Origin: Hymenobacter rigui
GTDB taxonomy: Bacteria > Bacteroidota > Bacteroidia > Cytophagales > Hymenobacteraceae
Reading direction: 5' to 3'
Length of the DNA stretch: 64,000 nt
NCBI RefSeq assembly: GCF_003944715.1
Contig: NZ_RWIT01000007.1
Span: 62,001-126,000, forward strand
In this document: piece by piece, positions 7,769 through 16,565 of the stretch
Layout of the letters: the number at the start of each line of letters is the position of its first letter
Numbering within the stretch: the stretch's first letter is position 1
Translations under genes and position numbers: made by a program
The notes under the pieces: generated by a model
The model's input: only the letters and a program-made list of their open reading frames with translations
Told to the model about the DNA's origin: nothing
Databases searched by the model: none

Positions 7769-8944
7769 TTATCCCTTCAGCTCGAAAGGCTGGGCAACCA
7801 GGGCAAAGTCGAGGTTGTGGCGCTGGGCAGTTTCCAGCAGCAGCGCATGCTGCCAGGGCCGCAACGACTGATCCGCGCCCTGCTCCACGATATCGGAAAT
7901 GAGGCGGTTGCTGAGCACGAGGTTGGCCATGATAGGGCTGTGGTCTTCGGCCAGATGCGTTTTCAGTGCCATCAACAGAGCTTCGCGGGCATCGGCCTGG
8001 GCGGCTTTGGCCCCGGTGAGCCGGCGGCGGAACGGAAAGCGGCGCTGCTCCGCCGGGAGAGCCGGCTCAGGGGCGCGGTCCTCGTTGGCCAGGCTAACCA
8101 GTCGCTCAGCAAAAGGGCTGCGTTTCAGCTCGGGATGCAGGCCGGGCGCATTGCGCAGGTGGCCGGAACTGGTAACGGGAAGGCGCGTCAGCTCGGCCAG
8201 TCGGTCGTTGCTGGCTACCATGTACGTCGGCCGGTCAATGTGGCGGGCCACTTCGTCGCGCAGCAGAAACAGGTCCCGGAACATGGGTAGCTCCTGAGGC
8301 TGAATGCGGTATTTACCCGCCAGACGCAGGTAGGGCCGCTCGTCGCGGGTGTAGCGCACTTCCTCCAGCGCCTCGTTTTCCTGGGTGGCCCAGGCGGTGC
8401 GGTCCAGAGCCGCCAGTTTGGCTTCCAGCCGGTCGGCCAGCTCAAACAGGTACAGCACGTCGTTGGCCGCATACTGCATTTGAGCCTGGGTGAGGGGGCG
8501 CTTCAGCCAGTTTGATTTCTGCTCGCCCTTGTCCACCTCAATGCCCAGTTCCTGCTGAATCAGGCGGCCCAGGGAAATGTTGTTGTCGGACTCGGCCAGC
8601 AGCGTGTACTGCACGCTGGTGTCGATGATGTTGCGCACGTGCACGCCGTAAAGCTCATCCAGCAGCAGAATATCCGATTTACAGCTGTGGAACACTTTGG
8701 CAGTGGCGGGGTCGCGCAGAATGCTCCACAGCGGCTCCAACTCCCGGGCCGGGTTGGTCAGCGCCAGCGGATCAATCAGGTATACCGTGCGGCCATCAAA
8801 GAGCTGAATCAGAGCCAGGTTACGCCCGTAGCGGTGGCGCATATCGTCAAACTCCAGATCAATGGCTACGCGGGGCTGCTCGTGCAGTGCCTGTGCTACC
8901 TGTAAAACGGCGGCGGCATCGGTGATATACTGGATATCAGGCAT
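7769..8944 (-). CDS. rnd: Ribonuclease D-like 3'-5' exonuclease
   Basis: 391 residues from the ATG at 8944. The DEDDy exonuclease core is complete: motif I AIDLEFDDMRH (D and E), motif II FHSCKSDILLLDELYG, and motif III QYAANDVLYLFEL with the Tyr-x3-Asp pair. A second helical region from about residue 200 (LFLLRDEVARHIDRPTYMV) fits an HRDC domain, and a further C-terminal helical part follows. RNase D trims the 3' ends of stable RNAs, including tRNA precursors. The open frame extends upstream to 9082, but the extra residues do not look like the family. A TACCTTTA sequence on the minus strand about 55 bp upstream could be its -7 element. The convergent gene is the MazG-like one. Confidence 0.92.
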   Translation of the reverse strand: MPDIQYITDAAAVLQVAQALHEQPRVAIDLEFDDMRHRYGRNLALIQLFDGRTVYLIDPLALTNPARELEPLWSILRDPATAKVFHSCKSDILLLDELYGVHVRNIIDTSVQYTLLAESDNNISLGRLIQQELGIEVDKGEQKSNWLKRPLTQAQMQYAANDVLYLFELADRLEAKLAALDRTAWATQENEALEEVRYTRDERPYLRLAGKYRIQPQELPMFRDLFLLRDEVARHIDRPTYMVASNDRLAELTRLPVTSSGHLRNAPGLHPELKRSPFAERLVSLANEDRAPEPALPAEQRRFPFRRRLTGAKAAQADAREALLMALKTHLAEDHSPIMANLVLSNRLISDIVEQGADQSLRPWQHALLLETAQRHNLDFALVAQPFELKG

Positions 8945-9093
8945 TAAATACGGAAGGTCGAAAAGTGAAGTGCCGGAAAATGGTCGGCAAGTTGAGGTAA
9001 AGGTAGGGAGTGGGGTTGTCTGAAACCAACCGGCCCTGTAGCAGCACCATCTGCCGGGCTGGCCGCAACAGCGCCGTCCCAATTCAGTGCGGA

Positions 9094-9573
9094 TTATTCC
9101 TCGTCGTCATCTTCTGTGAGATGCGTGAAATCCAGCGTGGGGGCCAGTCGCAGCGCTTCACGGATTACGTCGTCCATGAGGGGCTGTGAGTCAGCGTCCA
9201 GAGTGCGCTCGAAGAGGTGTAACAGCTGCTCGCCCTCCTCATTCACGTACAAATCGGCATAGAGACGTTCAAACGTGGCGGCGTCCTTCTGGATAGTCGC
9301 ATCAATAGCCCCCACGGACGGCGCTTTGAGGGCCCGGTGCAGTACGTCCAGCACGGCCCGGCCTTCCTCTAGGTCACCGAGGTCGGAGAGGAGCTTCATC
9401 AGGGCCAAGGCTACTCCCAGGCGCACCCGCTCGAAGCGGTAGGTAATATCGTTGGGGTCGGCCTGCTCAAACACCTTGTATGCCGCAGTGGTAGTGGGGT
9501 GAAGGTAGCGGGCGGCGTCGGCCGGTTGGGGAAAAGCCAGCTGCAACAGCCGCTGATAAGGAGGGAAAAGCAT
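9094..9573 (-). CDS. Acidic protein of unknown function
   Basis: A 159-residue soluble, mostly helical protein without a signal peptide or recognisable domain. It ends in a very acidic tail (LTEDDDEE). The ATG at 9573 is chosen over TTG/GTG codons at 9585 and 9582. A TACCTTTG promoter element on the minus strand lies 72 bp upstream. It is followed by ribonuclease D in the same direction, 150 bp away. The even helical character and lack of low complexity make it a credible gene, but I do not recognise a family and assign no function. Confidence 0.7.
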   Translation of the reverse strand: MLFPPYQRLLQLAFPQPADAARYLHPTTTAAYKVFEQADPNDITYRFERVRLGVALALMKLLSDLGDLEEGRAVLDVLHRALKAPSVGAIDATIQKDAATFERLYADLYVNEEGEQLLHLFERTLDADSQPLMDDVIREALRLAPTLDFTHLTEDDDEE

Positions 9574-9644
9574 ATGAAGCACCAAAAAGCCAACGCAGAT
9601 GCTGTCGGCAAAATATAATTGGGGCCTTCTGTAACCCCACAGTA

Positions 9645-9652
9645 CAAAGGTA
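9645..9652 (-). promoter_or_regulatory. Bacteroidota -7 promoter element on the minus strand (TACCTTTG)
   Basis: Exact TAnnTTTG match upstream of the acidic unknown gene. No TTTG -33 partner is obvious. Confidence 0.45.
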
Positions 9653-9735
9653 CGATTGTGTAAGATGACGCTGCCGGATAAAAACCGTTGACACGCATTG
9701 CTGTTACTTACCCATCACTCTCTCCCCCCCAAACC

Positions 9736-9996
9736 ATGACGCACAAGGAAAAATGGCTGGTGTTCGCCCCAACTGGATTACTAGTGATTGGGCTAGGTAC
9801 TTGCCTGGTACAGTGGGCAGCCGATAAAAAGCGTAACGGCCACTCCACCAAAGAGTGGGTGGCTGCCGGTACCGCTGCCTTAGTGGTATTTAATGCCGGA
9901 ATCAGCCTGTTTGGCCGGGGAGTAGTGGAAAAAGTTAAATACGACCTTCACGAAAAGCCCGCTGAGCTGGATTACAACAACGTGGCCCGACTGTAA
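9736..9996 (+). CDS. Small two-helix membrane protein, unknown function
   Basis: 86 residues from the ATG at 9736. Two hydrophobic segments are visible: about residues 9-28 (FAPTGLLVIGLGTCLVQWAA) and about 41-58 (VAAGTAALVVFNAGISLFG). They are joined by a basic loop DKKRNGHSTKEW and followed by a polar tail. A strong terminator follows directly. It is transcribed away from the acidic unknown gene. No domain is recognised; the coding call rests on the clean hydrophobic pattern, the ATG and the terminator. Confidence 0.68.
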   Translation: MTHKEKWLVFAPTGLLVIGLGTCLVQWAADKKRNGHSTKEWVAAGTAALVVFNAGISLFGRGVVEKVKYDLHEKPAELDYNNVARL

Positions 9997-10008
9997 AGGC
10001 AACACCAC

Positions 10009-10077
10009 AAAAAAAGAGGCTGACTATTCATCCTGATTGCTGGCGGAGTCCGGCAAGATGAGTAGTCAGCCTCTTTT
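10009..10077. terminator. Long bidirectional terminator hairpin
   Basis: A-tract plus arms AAAAGAGGCTGACTA...TAGTCAGCCTCTTTT, about 20 bp each with a small mismatch, separated by some 25 nt. It lies between the converging small membrane protein and CocE-like hydrolase genes and can end both. Confidence 0.85.
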
Positions 10078-10090
10078 CTATTTTGTTCGT

Positions 10091-12025
10091 CTACAGCACG
10101 CGCACTTTCAGCTGGGAGGCATGCTGGGGCGAGTGGTAGAGGCGGTGCGTAGCAGCCTGAAAATCCTTTTCGTCGGCCTCGAAGATGTTGGGCACGAAGG
10201 TCTGGGGGTTGCGGTCCACGAGCGGAAACCAGCTGCTTTGCACCTGCACCATCAGGCGGTGGCCCTTGCGGAAGGTGTGGCACAGGTCCTGTACTACAAA
10301 CGGCACGGCCGTTACCTGCCCCGGTACAAACGCTTCCGGCTTGCTGAAGCTGTTGCGGAACCGCCCGCGCATCACCTCCGAGCGCACCATCTGCTGGTAG
10401 CCGCCCAGCTTCACGGCCGGGTTCAGACTGGGGTTGTTGGGGGTGTCGTCGGGGTATACATCAATAATCTTGACAACCCAGTCGGCGTCGGTGCCGGTGG
10501 TAGCCACTTGTAGCAGGGCATCAATGGGGCCCGCCAGCGTGAGGTCCTCCGTGAGTACAGGCGTCTGGTAAGTCAGCACATCGGGCCGACGGGAGGCGAA
10601 ACGCTGGTCGTCGGTCATGTACTCGCGGGTCATGCCCACGGCAGTGGCCTCCGTGAATGGTACGGGGTGGGCCGGGTCACTCAGAAACTGGTCGAATTCC
10701 GGACCACTGGCAGGCTGCTCAAATCCAATGGTGCCGTTTGGCAGAAAGAACATCGTACGCTCTTTCGCATCCTTCGGCGGCCAGGCATCAAAGGTGCGCC
10801 AGCGGTTAGTCCCGCCCTCAAACACGGTAGCTTCGGGTACGGCGGCGGGCTTGCCATCTTTCAGGTAGGATTTGAAGAAAGGCGCTTCAATTTCCTTTTG
10901 GTAGTACAACGACGGCGACTCGCCATAGGCCACGTTACCTACTACTTCACCAGTGCCCCGCGCCCAGCCGCCATGTACCCACGGGCCCATCACCAGGCCG
11001 TTGCGCATTCCGGGGTTCTGTTTTTCGATGGTTTCATAGGTTTTCAGCGCCCCAAACAAGTCCTCGGCATCGTTGAAACCGCCTACTGTCAGCACGGCCG
11101 TGCCTTTGTTGAGGTTTTTGAGGTGCGGGCGCAGGTCGCGGGCCTGCCAGAACTCGTCGTAGTTGGGATGCTGCGTCATCTGGTTCCAGAAGGCTACCTG
11201 GCCCTTGTAATACTTCGCATCGGCATTTTTCAACGGTCCCATCTTCATAAAGAAGTCGTAACCGTCCGGGGTGCCGTGCTTGAAGCCGGGGTTGCCAGTA
11301 GGCGTAGGCTGCGGGCGGGGCAGGCCAAAGGAAGCCAGAAAGTTGAAGGCGTGCGGCAGAAAAAACGCGCCGTTGTGGTGGAAATCGTCCCAGAACCAGT
11401 CGGCAATAGGGGCCTGGGGCGAAGCGGCCTTCAGGGCCGGGTGACGGCTGAGCAGGCCGGTAGCCGTGTAATAGCCGGGGTAGCTGATGCCCCACTGGCC
11501 CACGCGGCCGTTGTTTTTGGGCCCCTTCTTCAGCAGCCACTCAATGGTATCGAAGGTATCGGTGCCCTCGTCGATGTCGGTTTTGCCCTGGTGGGTATCC
11601 TTCTCGGGCCGCACATCCACAAACTGTCCTTCCGACATGTAGCGGCCCCGCACATCCTGGTAGGCAAAGATGTAGCCCTCGTGCAGCATGGTGCTGCTGG
11701 GTCCCAGGCTGTACTTATACTTACCCTTGCCGTACGGCCCCACGGCATAGGGCGTGCGGTTGAGCATGATGGGGTATTTCACCTTGTCGGCGTCATTGGG
11801 GGCATACACCACGGTGTAGAGCTTCACCCCGTCGCGCATCGGAATCTGGTATTCCGTTTTGGTATAGTGTTGCTGAATATAGAGCGTATCAGCCAGCACT
11901 TGGGCAAGCTGCGCTTTATCGGCGGCCGATGGAACAGGATACGAAACGGGCGTTTGCGCGTGCCCGGAAACGGCTGCCGTGAGCAGGCCGGCCAGCAGGG
12001 CTGCGCGAAGTGAGAGGTGGGACAT
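10091..12025 (-). CDS. Exported CocE/NonD or X-Pro dipeptidyl-peptidase-type hydrolase (S15 family)
   Basis: An alpha/beta hydrolase of 644 residues with a signal peptide ending near VSGHAQ. The catalytic triad can be placed: Ser181 in GQWGISYPG, Asp319 in GGFNDAED, His351 in GPWVHGGW. A C-terminal jelly-roll (PepX_C) region runs from about residue 400 with the usual LTLAGPIDALLQVATTGTD strand. Members include cocaine esterase, glutaryl-7-ACA acylase and alpha-amino-acid ester hydrolases; the true substrate cannot be read from sequence. The ATG at 12025 gives the signal peptide directly, so an open upstream stretch of 34 codons is rejected. It is divergent from the M14 peptidase gene, and both make exported hydrolases, which may reflect joint control. 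Confidence 0.9.
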   Translation of the reverse strand: MSHLSLRAALLAGLLTAAVSGHAQTPVSYPVPSAADKAQLAQVLADTLYIQQHYTKTEYQIPMRDGVKLYTVVYAPNDADKVKYPIMLNRTPYAVGPYGKGKYKYSLGPSSTMLHEGYIFAYQDVRGRYMSEGQFVDVRPEKDTHQGKTDIDEGTDTFDTIEWLLKKGPKNNGRVGQWGISYPGYYTATGLLSRHPALKAASPQAPIADWFWDDFHHNGAFFLPHAFNFLASFGLPRPQPTPTGNPGFKHGTPDGYDFFMKMGPLKNADAKYYKGQVAFWNQMTQHPNYDEFWQARDLRPHLKNLNKGTAVLTVGGFNDAEDLFGALKTYETIEKQNPGMRNGLVMGPWVHGGWARGTGEVVGNVAYGESPSLYYQKEIEAPFFKSYLKDGKPAAVPEATVFEGGTNRWRTFDAWPPKDAKERTMFFLPNGTIGFEQPASGPEFDQFLSDPAHPVPFTEATAVGMTREYMTDDQRFASRRPDVLTYQTPVLTEDLTLAGPIDALLQVATTGTDADWVVKIIDVYPDDTPNNPSLNPAVKLGGYQQMVRSEVMRGRFRNSFSKPEAFVPGQVTAVPFVVQDLCHTFRKGHRLMVQVQSSWFPLVDRNPQTFVPNIFEADEKDFQAATHRLYHSPQHASQLKVRVL

Positions 12026-12183
12026 TGGGGGATGACGTAGGGTAGGAAAGAGAAAATAGTTAGGGCGGGAAATTACACGGTTATGGAGTATTTGCCGCCG
12101 TCTGTTTCTGAGGGCCGGCTTTTCCACTTTCTTTGGTTGAAAATTCTTGTACTGCCCCTGTACCGGGCCAATTACTACCCCTC

Positions 12184-14799
12184 GTGCTATCTACCCGCCT
12201 TCGTACCGCCTGGCTGTTTTTGCTGTTGCTTTGGGCTCCGTGCACTTTTGCCCAGTCCTCTCCCGTGCCGACTGGGCCGCTGCTCACGCCGGCGCAGTTT
12301 CTGGGGTATGAGCTGGGCACTCATTTTACGCCCCACGCGGAGCTGCTGCGCTACGTGGAGCACGTGGTACAGCACAGCCCCGGCCGGATGCAGCAGCAGC
12401 GCTACGGCCGTACTTACGAGAACCGCCCGCTGGAGCTGGTGTACGTGGCCACGCCCGAAAACATGGCCCACCTGGAGGATATTCGCCGCAATAATCTGCG
12501 ACTGGCCGGTCTGGAAACTGGTTCGGCCGCTACCCGGCAGCCCGCCGTGGTATGGCTGAGCTACAACGTACACGGCAACGAAGCAGTATCATCGGAGGCG
12601 GTGATGCAGGTGCTCTACGACCTGGCCAACCCGCAAAACCAGCAGGTGCAGCAGTGGCTGCAGGACCTGGTGGTAATTGTAGACCCCTGCGTAAACCCCG
12701 ACGGCCGTGACCGGTACGCGCAGTGGTACAACCGGGTGGCCAATCAGCGGCCCAATGCCTCGCCCCTCAGCTGGGAACACCATGAGCCCTGGCCCGGCGG
12801 GCGCTACAACCACTATTATTTCGACCTCAACCGGGACTGGGCCTGGCAAACCCAGCAGGAAAGCCGCCAGCGCATTGCCGTGTACAACCAATGGCTGCCC
12901 CAGGTACACGCCGATTTTCACGAAATGGGCCCCAACAACCCCTATTACTTTTCCCCGGCTGCCAAACCGTTTCACGCTGACCTTACAGAATGGCAGCGCA
13001 AGTTTCAGAACATCATCGGCGACTATAACCGCCGGGTGTTTGACCGCAACAGCTGGCTCTATTTTACCCGCGAAACCTACGACCTGTTTGCGCCTTTCTA
13101 CGGCGACACCTGGCCCAGCTTCAACGGCGCCATTGGCATGACGTACGAGCAGGGTGGGGGCAGTCCGGCGGGGCTGAGCTACGTGAAAGCCGATGGCGAT
13201 ACGCTCACCCTGGCGCAGCGCATTGAGCACCACCACGCCACCAGCCTGGCTACTATGCAGGCCGCCGCCGAGCGGCATGAAGAACTGGTGCGGGAATTCC
13301 AGAAATTCTACACCGATGCCCGTACCAGACCGCGCGGCGAGTACAAGTCCTACGTACTGGCCGGCTCCTCCGACCCCGGCCAGGTGCGCGCCCTCACACA
13401 ATACCTCGACCGGCAGCAGATCAGCTACGGCTTTGCCGCCAAGCGCAGCCGTCAGCAGGGCTACAATTACATCACGGGCAAAACCGAAAACGTGCAGATT
13501 GAGCCGAGTGACGTGGTTGTCAGCATGTATCAACCCAAATCGACGTTGGTGAAAGTGCTGTTCGAGCCCCAGGCGCAGCTGGAAGATTCCCTGACCTATG
13601 ACCTCACGGCGTGGTCGTTGCCCTATGCCTTCGGGCTGAAAGGCTACGCGCTGAAAAATCAGTTGTTGGTTGTCAGCTCCCGGTTGCCGGCGGCTACAGT
13701 GATAGAGAAGGGTGGTAAGCCTGCGCCACTGCCTGCATCCGCAGTTACCGGTTCGCAGCCGGCCACTGGCAATGCTCCCTACGCATATCTGGCCCGCTGG
13801 AACAATCTGCAGGACGTTCGTTTCCTGAGCCGGTTGATGCAGCAGGGGGTAAAGATGCGCGTAGCCGACGAGCCGTTTGAAACGGAAGGGCAGAAATACC
13901 AGCGTGGCACGCTCATCATTCCGCGCACCGGCAACGAGCGGCTTGGGGCCCGCTTCGATCAGCTGGTGCATGCCCAGGCCGATTCAGCCGGCGTGCTGGT
14001 GCAGGCGGTGCAGTCGGGCCTCTCCACCACCGGTGGCGACCTGGGCTCCCGCACCGTGCGGCCCCTGAAAATGCCCAACGTAGCTATTCTGGCCGGCCCC
14101 GGGGTAGATGCCACTGCCTTCGGTGAGGTATGGCATTTCTTTGAGCAGCAGGTAGGCTACCCCGTTACCGTGCTGGGTACCGACTATTTCAACAGTGTGC
14201 CGCTCAGCAGATTCGATGTGCTCATCCTGCCCGATGGCCGCTACGATGATGTGCTGACGGAACGCGGCTTGGAAAGCGTAAAAACCTGGGTGCGCGGCGG
14301 CGGCCGGCTGATTGCGCTGGAAGGCGCAGCCCGGTTCTTATCGGGTAGCAAGGATTTTCTGCTGAAAACCAAGCCGGCCGACTCCGCTGCCACCGGCCGC
14401 AAAGCCAGCCCTTACACCGCCCTGCGCCGCTACGCCGATGCCGAGCGTGAGGAAATAGGAGAGCGGGTGCAGGGGAGCGTGTACCGCGTGCAGTTGGATA
14501 ATACCCACCCACTGGCCTTCGGCTACGGCGACACCTACTACGCGCTGCTTCGCGACGTGCCTAATTACCGCTTTCTGCCCAAGGGGGGCTGGAATGTGGG
14601 CGTGCTGAAAAAAGACAGTTATGCTGCCGGTTTTGCCGGCCGGAAGGCCCAGCGCGCCCTCACGGACAGCTTTGTGCTGGGTACGCAGGACATGGGCCGG
14701 GGCCAGGTTGTGTATCTCGGCGACAATCCGCTGTTCCGGGCTTTCTGGCAGGGCGGTAAGCTATTGTTCGGAAACGCTGTGTTCATTGTAGGACAGTAA
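12184..14799 (+). CDS. Exported M14-family zinc carboxypeptidase with C-terminal amidotransferase-like domain
   Basis: 871 residues from a GTG at 12184, which begins directly at a signal peptide (TRLRTAWLFLLLLWAPCTFAQ). The N-terminal metallopeptidase domain shows the zinc ligands His130 and Glu133 in NVHGNE, the third ligand His246 in ADFHEMG, and the general base Glu322 in GMTYEQGGG. From about residue 635 there is an alpha/beta region (NVAILAGPGVDATAFGEVW, then RFDVLILPDGRYDD) similar to class I glutamine-amidotransferase-like domains, as in other large Bacteroidota M14 proteins; no catalytic Cys is evident. It probably trims extracellular peptides in the periplasm or outside. An ATG is lacking; a start at 12133 would put 17 residues before the signal peptide. 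A terminator follows the stop. Confidence 0.9.
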   Translation: MLSTRLRTAWLFLLLLWAPCTFAQSSPVPTGPLLTPAQFLGYELGTHFTPHAELLRYVEHVVQHSPGRMQQQRYGRTYENRPLELVYVATPENMAHLEDIRRNNLRLAGLETGSAATRQPAVVWLSYNVHGNEAVSSEAVMQVLYDLANPQNQQVQQWLQDLVVIVDPCVNPDGRDRYAQWYNRVANQRPNASPLSWEHHEPWPGGRYNHYYFDLNRDWAWQTQQESRQRIAVYNQWLPQVHADFHEMGPNNPYYFSPAAKPFHADLTEWQRKFQNIIGDYNRRVFDRNSWLYFTRETYDLFAPFYGDTWPSFNGAIGMTYEQGGGSPAGLSYVKADGDTLTLAQRIEHHHATSLATMQAAAERHEELVREFQKFYTDARTRPRGEYKSYVLAGSSDPGQVRALTQYLDRQQISYGFAAKRSRQQGYNYITGKTENVQIEPSDVVVSMYQPKSTLVKVLFEPQAQLEDSLTYDLTAWSLPYAFGLKGYALKNQLLVVSSRLPAATVIEKGGKPAPLPASAVTGSQPATGNAPYAYLARWNNLQDVRFLSRLMQQGVKMRVADEPFETEGQKYQRGTLIIPRTGNERLGARFDQLVHAQADSAGVLVQAVQSGLSTTGGDLGSRTVRPLKMPNVAILAGPGVDATAFGEVWHFFEQQVGYPVTVLGTDYFNSVPLSRFDVLILPDGRYDDVLTERGLESVKTWVRGGGRLIALEGAARFLSGSKDFLLKTKPADSAATGRKASPYTALRRYADAEREEIGERVQGSVYRVQLDNTHPLAFGYGDTYYALLRDVPNYRFLPKGGWNVGVLKKDSYAAGFAGRKAQRALTDSFVLGTQDMGRGQVVYLGDNPLFRAFWQGGKLLFGNAVFIVGQ

Positions 14800-14827
14800 A
14801 CCCCCATAGCTTGACTGGAAACACAAT

Positions 14828-14865
14828 AAAAAGCCCCGCCAACATTGTTGGCGGGGCTTTTTATT
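14828..14865. terminator. Intrinsic bidirectional terminator
   Basis: AAAAAGCCCCGCCAAC / TTGGCGGGGCTTTTT stem with an ATTG loop. It separates the M14 peptidase gene from the converging small exported protein gene. Confidence 0.9.
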
Positions 14866-14880
14866 ATTGAAGACTACCGA

Positions 14881-15201
14881 CTAATCGACTACGTCTTCAG
14901 CTTTGTTTTTTACGGTTTTAGCGCCTTTTTTCACGGCGTAGCCGGTTTTCTTGGCACCACGCTCAATGGCGTTACCGGTTTTCTTGCCGGCGTATTTCAC
15001 ATCCTGCTTGGTGTTGTAAGCCTTTTGACCGGCTTCGGTGCGGCCCGAGCGGGATTCTACTTTTACGGTGCCGTTGTCACGCTCGGTAACGGTGGTTTTT
15101 GCGCCAGTAGCGTTGTCGCGTACGGTAGTCTTGTCGCCTTGAGCGAAAGAGGCGGTTGCCGTGAAAGTTACGGCAGCGGCCAGAAGCAGTATCTTTTTCA
15201 T
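14881..15201 (-). CDS. Small exported basic protein with KTG-like repeats
   Basis: 106 residues with a typical signal peptide (MKKILLLAAAVTFTATASFAQ). The mature part begins acidic and polar (TTVRDNATGAKTTVTERDNG) and ends in a lysine-rich, repeating helical stretch: AGKKTGNAIERGAKKTG and YAVKKGAKTVKNKAEDVV. The repeated KK-T/G-A pattern suggests an amphipathic helix that might bind membranes, nucleic acid or peptidoglycan. Similar small exported proteins are common in Cytophagales, but I know of no established function. It has its own unit between a terminator and queA. Confidence 0.72.
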   Translation of the reverse strand: MKKILLLAAAVTFTATASFAQGDKTTVRDNATGAKTTVTERDNGTVKVESRSGRTEAGQKAYNTKQDVKYAGKKTGNAIERGAKKTGYAVKKGAKTVKNKAEDVVD

Positions 15202-15293
15202 GAGGAGAGTCAGATTGAACTTGAATTCTGATTCCTTATACGGCCCGGCCCAAAATAGTTGTGCGGAACCGGTTTCCTGCGTAAAAATCTGTC

Positions 15294-16523
15294 TCAGGGT
15301 AGCAATAACGAGGAATCCCCGTAGCTCAGAAACCGATAGTCGTGGGCCAGGGCATGCTCATATACCCGCCGCCAGTCGGGCCCGATCAACGCGGCCACCA
15401 ACAGTAGCAGGGTGCTTTCCGGCTGATGAAAGTTGGTAACCAGTCCCCGCACCAGCCGGAATTGGTAGCCTGGCGCAATGAGCAGTTGGGTAGTGGCCTG
15501 TAGTGCCTCGGTGCCGGTGGTTTCCAGATGATGCAGCAGCGCCCGAATGGCATCAGCAGCGGATACTTCCGGCTGTTCCTCATAAGGCTGCCATTGGCTT
15601 ACGTGCCAGTTGGCTGCCTGCGGCTGCTGCACCAGGCGCGCCCCCAGCCAGTACAGACTCTCTAACGTGCGCAGACTGGTAGTACCCACCGGAATGATAG
15701 GGGCAGGAAGGTGAGTGAGCAAATGGCGCAGGGTGTCGGCCGTTACGCTGATGGCTTCGCCGTGCATATCGTGCCCATCCATGGACTCGGCCTTTACGGG
15801 TTGGAAGGTGCCGGCCCCCACGTGCAGAGTTACACGGGTTGAGGCAATCCGGCGCGCCTCCAGATCCGCCAGTACCGCATCCGAGAAGTGCAGGCCGGCA
15901 GTAGGCGCGGCTACGGCTCCTTCGTGCGCGGCATATACAGTCTGATACCGAATGGCGTCCACATCTGTATCGGCGCGGTTCAGGTAAGGGGGTAGTGGTA
16001 AATGTCCGGCACCGCGCAGCACTTCCGCAAACGACAACTGGGCGGGCTGCCAGTTAAATTGAATAAGTGCGTAGCCTTCCCGCTGCTCCACGCGCTCCGC
16101 AGTAAGCAAGGCGGGCTGGCCCTGCGCCTCAAACTCCAGCGTAATCTGACCTTCCTTCCAGCGTTTGCCATTGCCCACCAAACACTTCCATACGCAGTTG
16201 CCGGTTTGCTGCATAGCGGGCTCAATGGCAGTGTGCGGCGCAACGGGCTCCAGACAAAACAGCTCCACAATGCCGCCGGTAGGCCGCCGGGCAAACAGGC
16301 GGGCCCGCACTACTTTGGTGTCATTGAATACCAACAGGCTGTCGGAGGGTAAAAGCCCGGGTAATTCCTGAAACGACCTGTCACTGATGGCACCTTGCTG
16401 GTACAGGAGCAGTTTCGACTGGTCGCGCGCTGGCAGCGGCTCCGGGGCAATGCGCTCCGGCGGCAACTGATACGTGAAGTCGTGAATGGAAAGCTGGCGG
16501 GGGTTAGAAGCAGAAGCAGACAT
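15294..16523 (-). CDS. queA: S-adenosylmethionine:tRNA ribosyltransferase-isomerase
   Basis: Makes epoxyqueuosine at tRNA position 34 by transferring the ribose part of SAM onto 7-aminomethyl-7-deazaguanine. The 409-residue protein carries the usual blocks: FTYQLPPERIAPEPLPARD, LLVFNDTKVVRARL, HEGAVAAPTAGLHF and VGTTSLRTLESL. It is about 50 residues longer than E. coli QueA, as in other Bacteroidota, through a middle and a C-terminal insertion. The ATG at 16523 is 6 bp behind an exact TACCTTTG -7 element (16530-16537), so the mRNA is probably nearly leaderless, and the TTG at 16532 that would extend the frame lies inside the promoter. The methyltransferase gene ends 42 bp upstream. Confidence 0.96.
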   Translation of the reverse strand: MSASASNPRQLSIHDFTYQLPPERIAPEPLPARDQSKLLLYQQGAISDRSFQELPGLLPSDSLLVFNDTKVVRARLFARRPTGGIVELFCLEPVAPHTAIEPAMQQTGNCVWKCLVGNGKRWKEGQITLEFEAQGQPALLTAERVEQREGYALIQFNWQPAQLSFAEVLRGAGHLPLPPYLNRADTDVDAIRYQTVYAAHEGAVAAPTAGLHFSDAVLADLEARRIASTRVTLHVGAGTFQPVKAESMDGHDMHGEAISVTADTLRHLLTHLPAPIIPVGTTSLRTLESLYWLGARLVQQPQAANWHVSQWQPYEEQPEVSAADAIRALLHHLETTGTEALQATTQLLIAPGYQFRLVRGLVTNFHQPESTLLLLVAALIGPDWRRVYEHALAHDYRFLSYGDSSLLLP

Positions 16524-16529
16524 ACGCTG

Positions 16530-16537
16530 CAAAGGTA
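16530..16537 (-). promoter_or_regulatory. Bacteroidota -7 promoter element for queA (TACCTTTG)
   Basis: Exact TAnnTTTG match on the minus strand. Transcription would start about at the ATG of queA, giving a leaderless or nearly leaderless message. Confidence 0.6.
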
Positions 16538-16565
16538 CTGCCCCGGCCGACAGGGTGCCGCAGTA

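Noticed and set aside
10667..12013. Plus-strand open frame of 448 codons opposite the CocE-like hydrolase
   Set aside because: Antisense shadow produced by GC-rich codon use.
12589..13971. Minus-strand open frame of 460 codons opposite the M14 peptidase
   Set aside because: Antisense to conserved catalytic motifs; no protein-like character.
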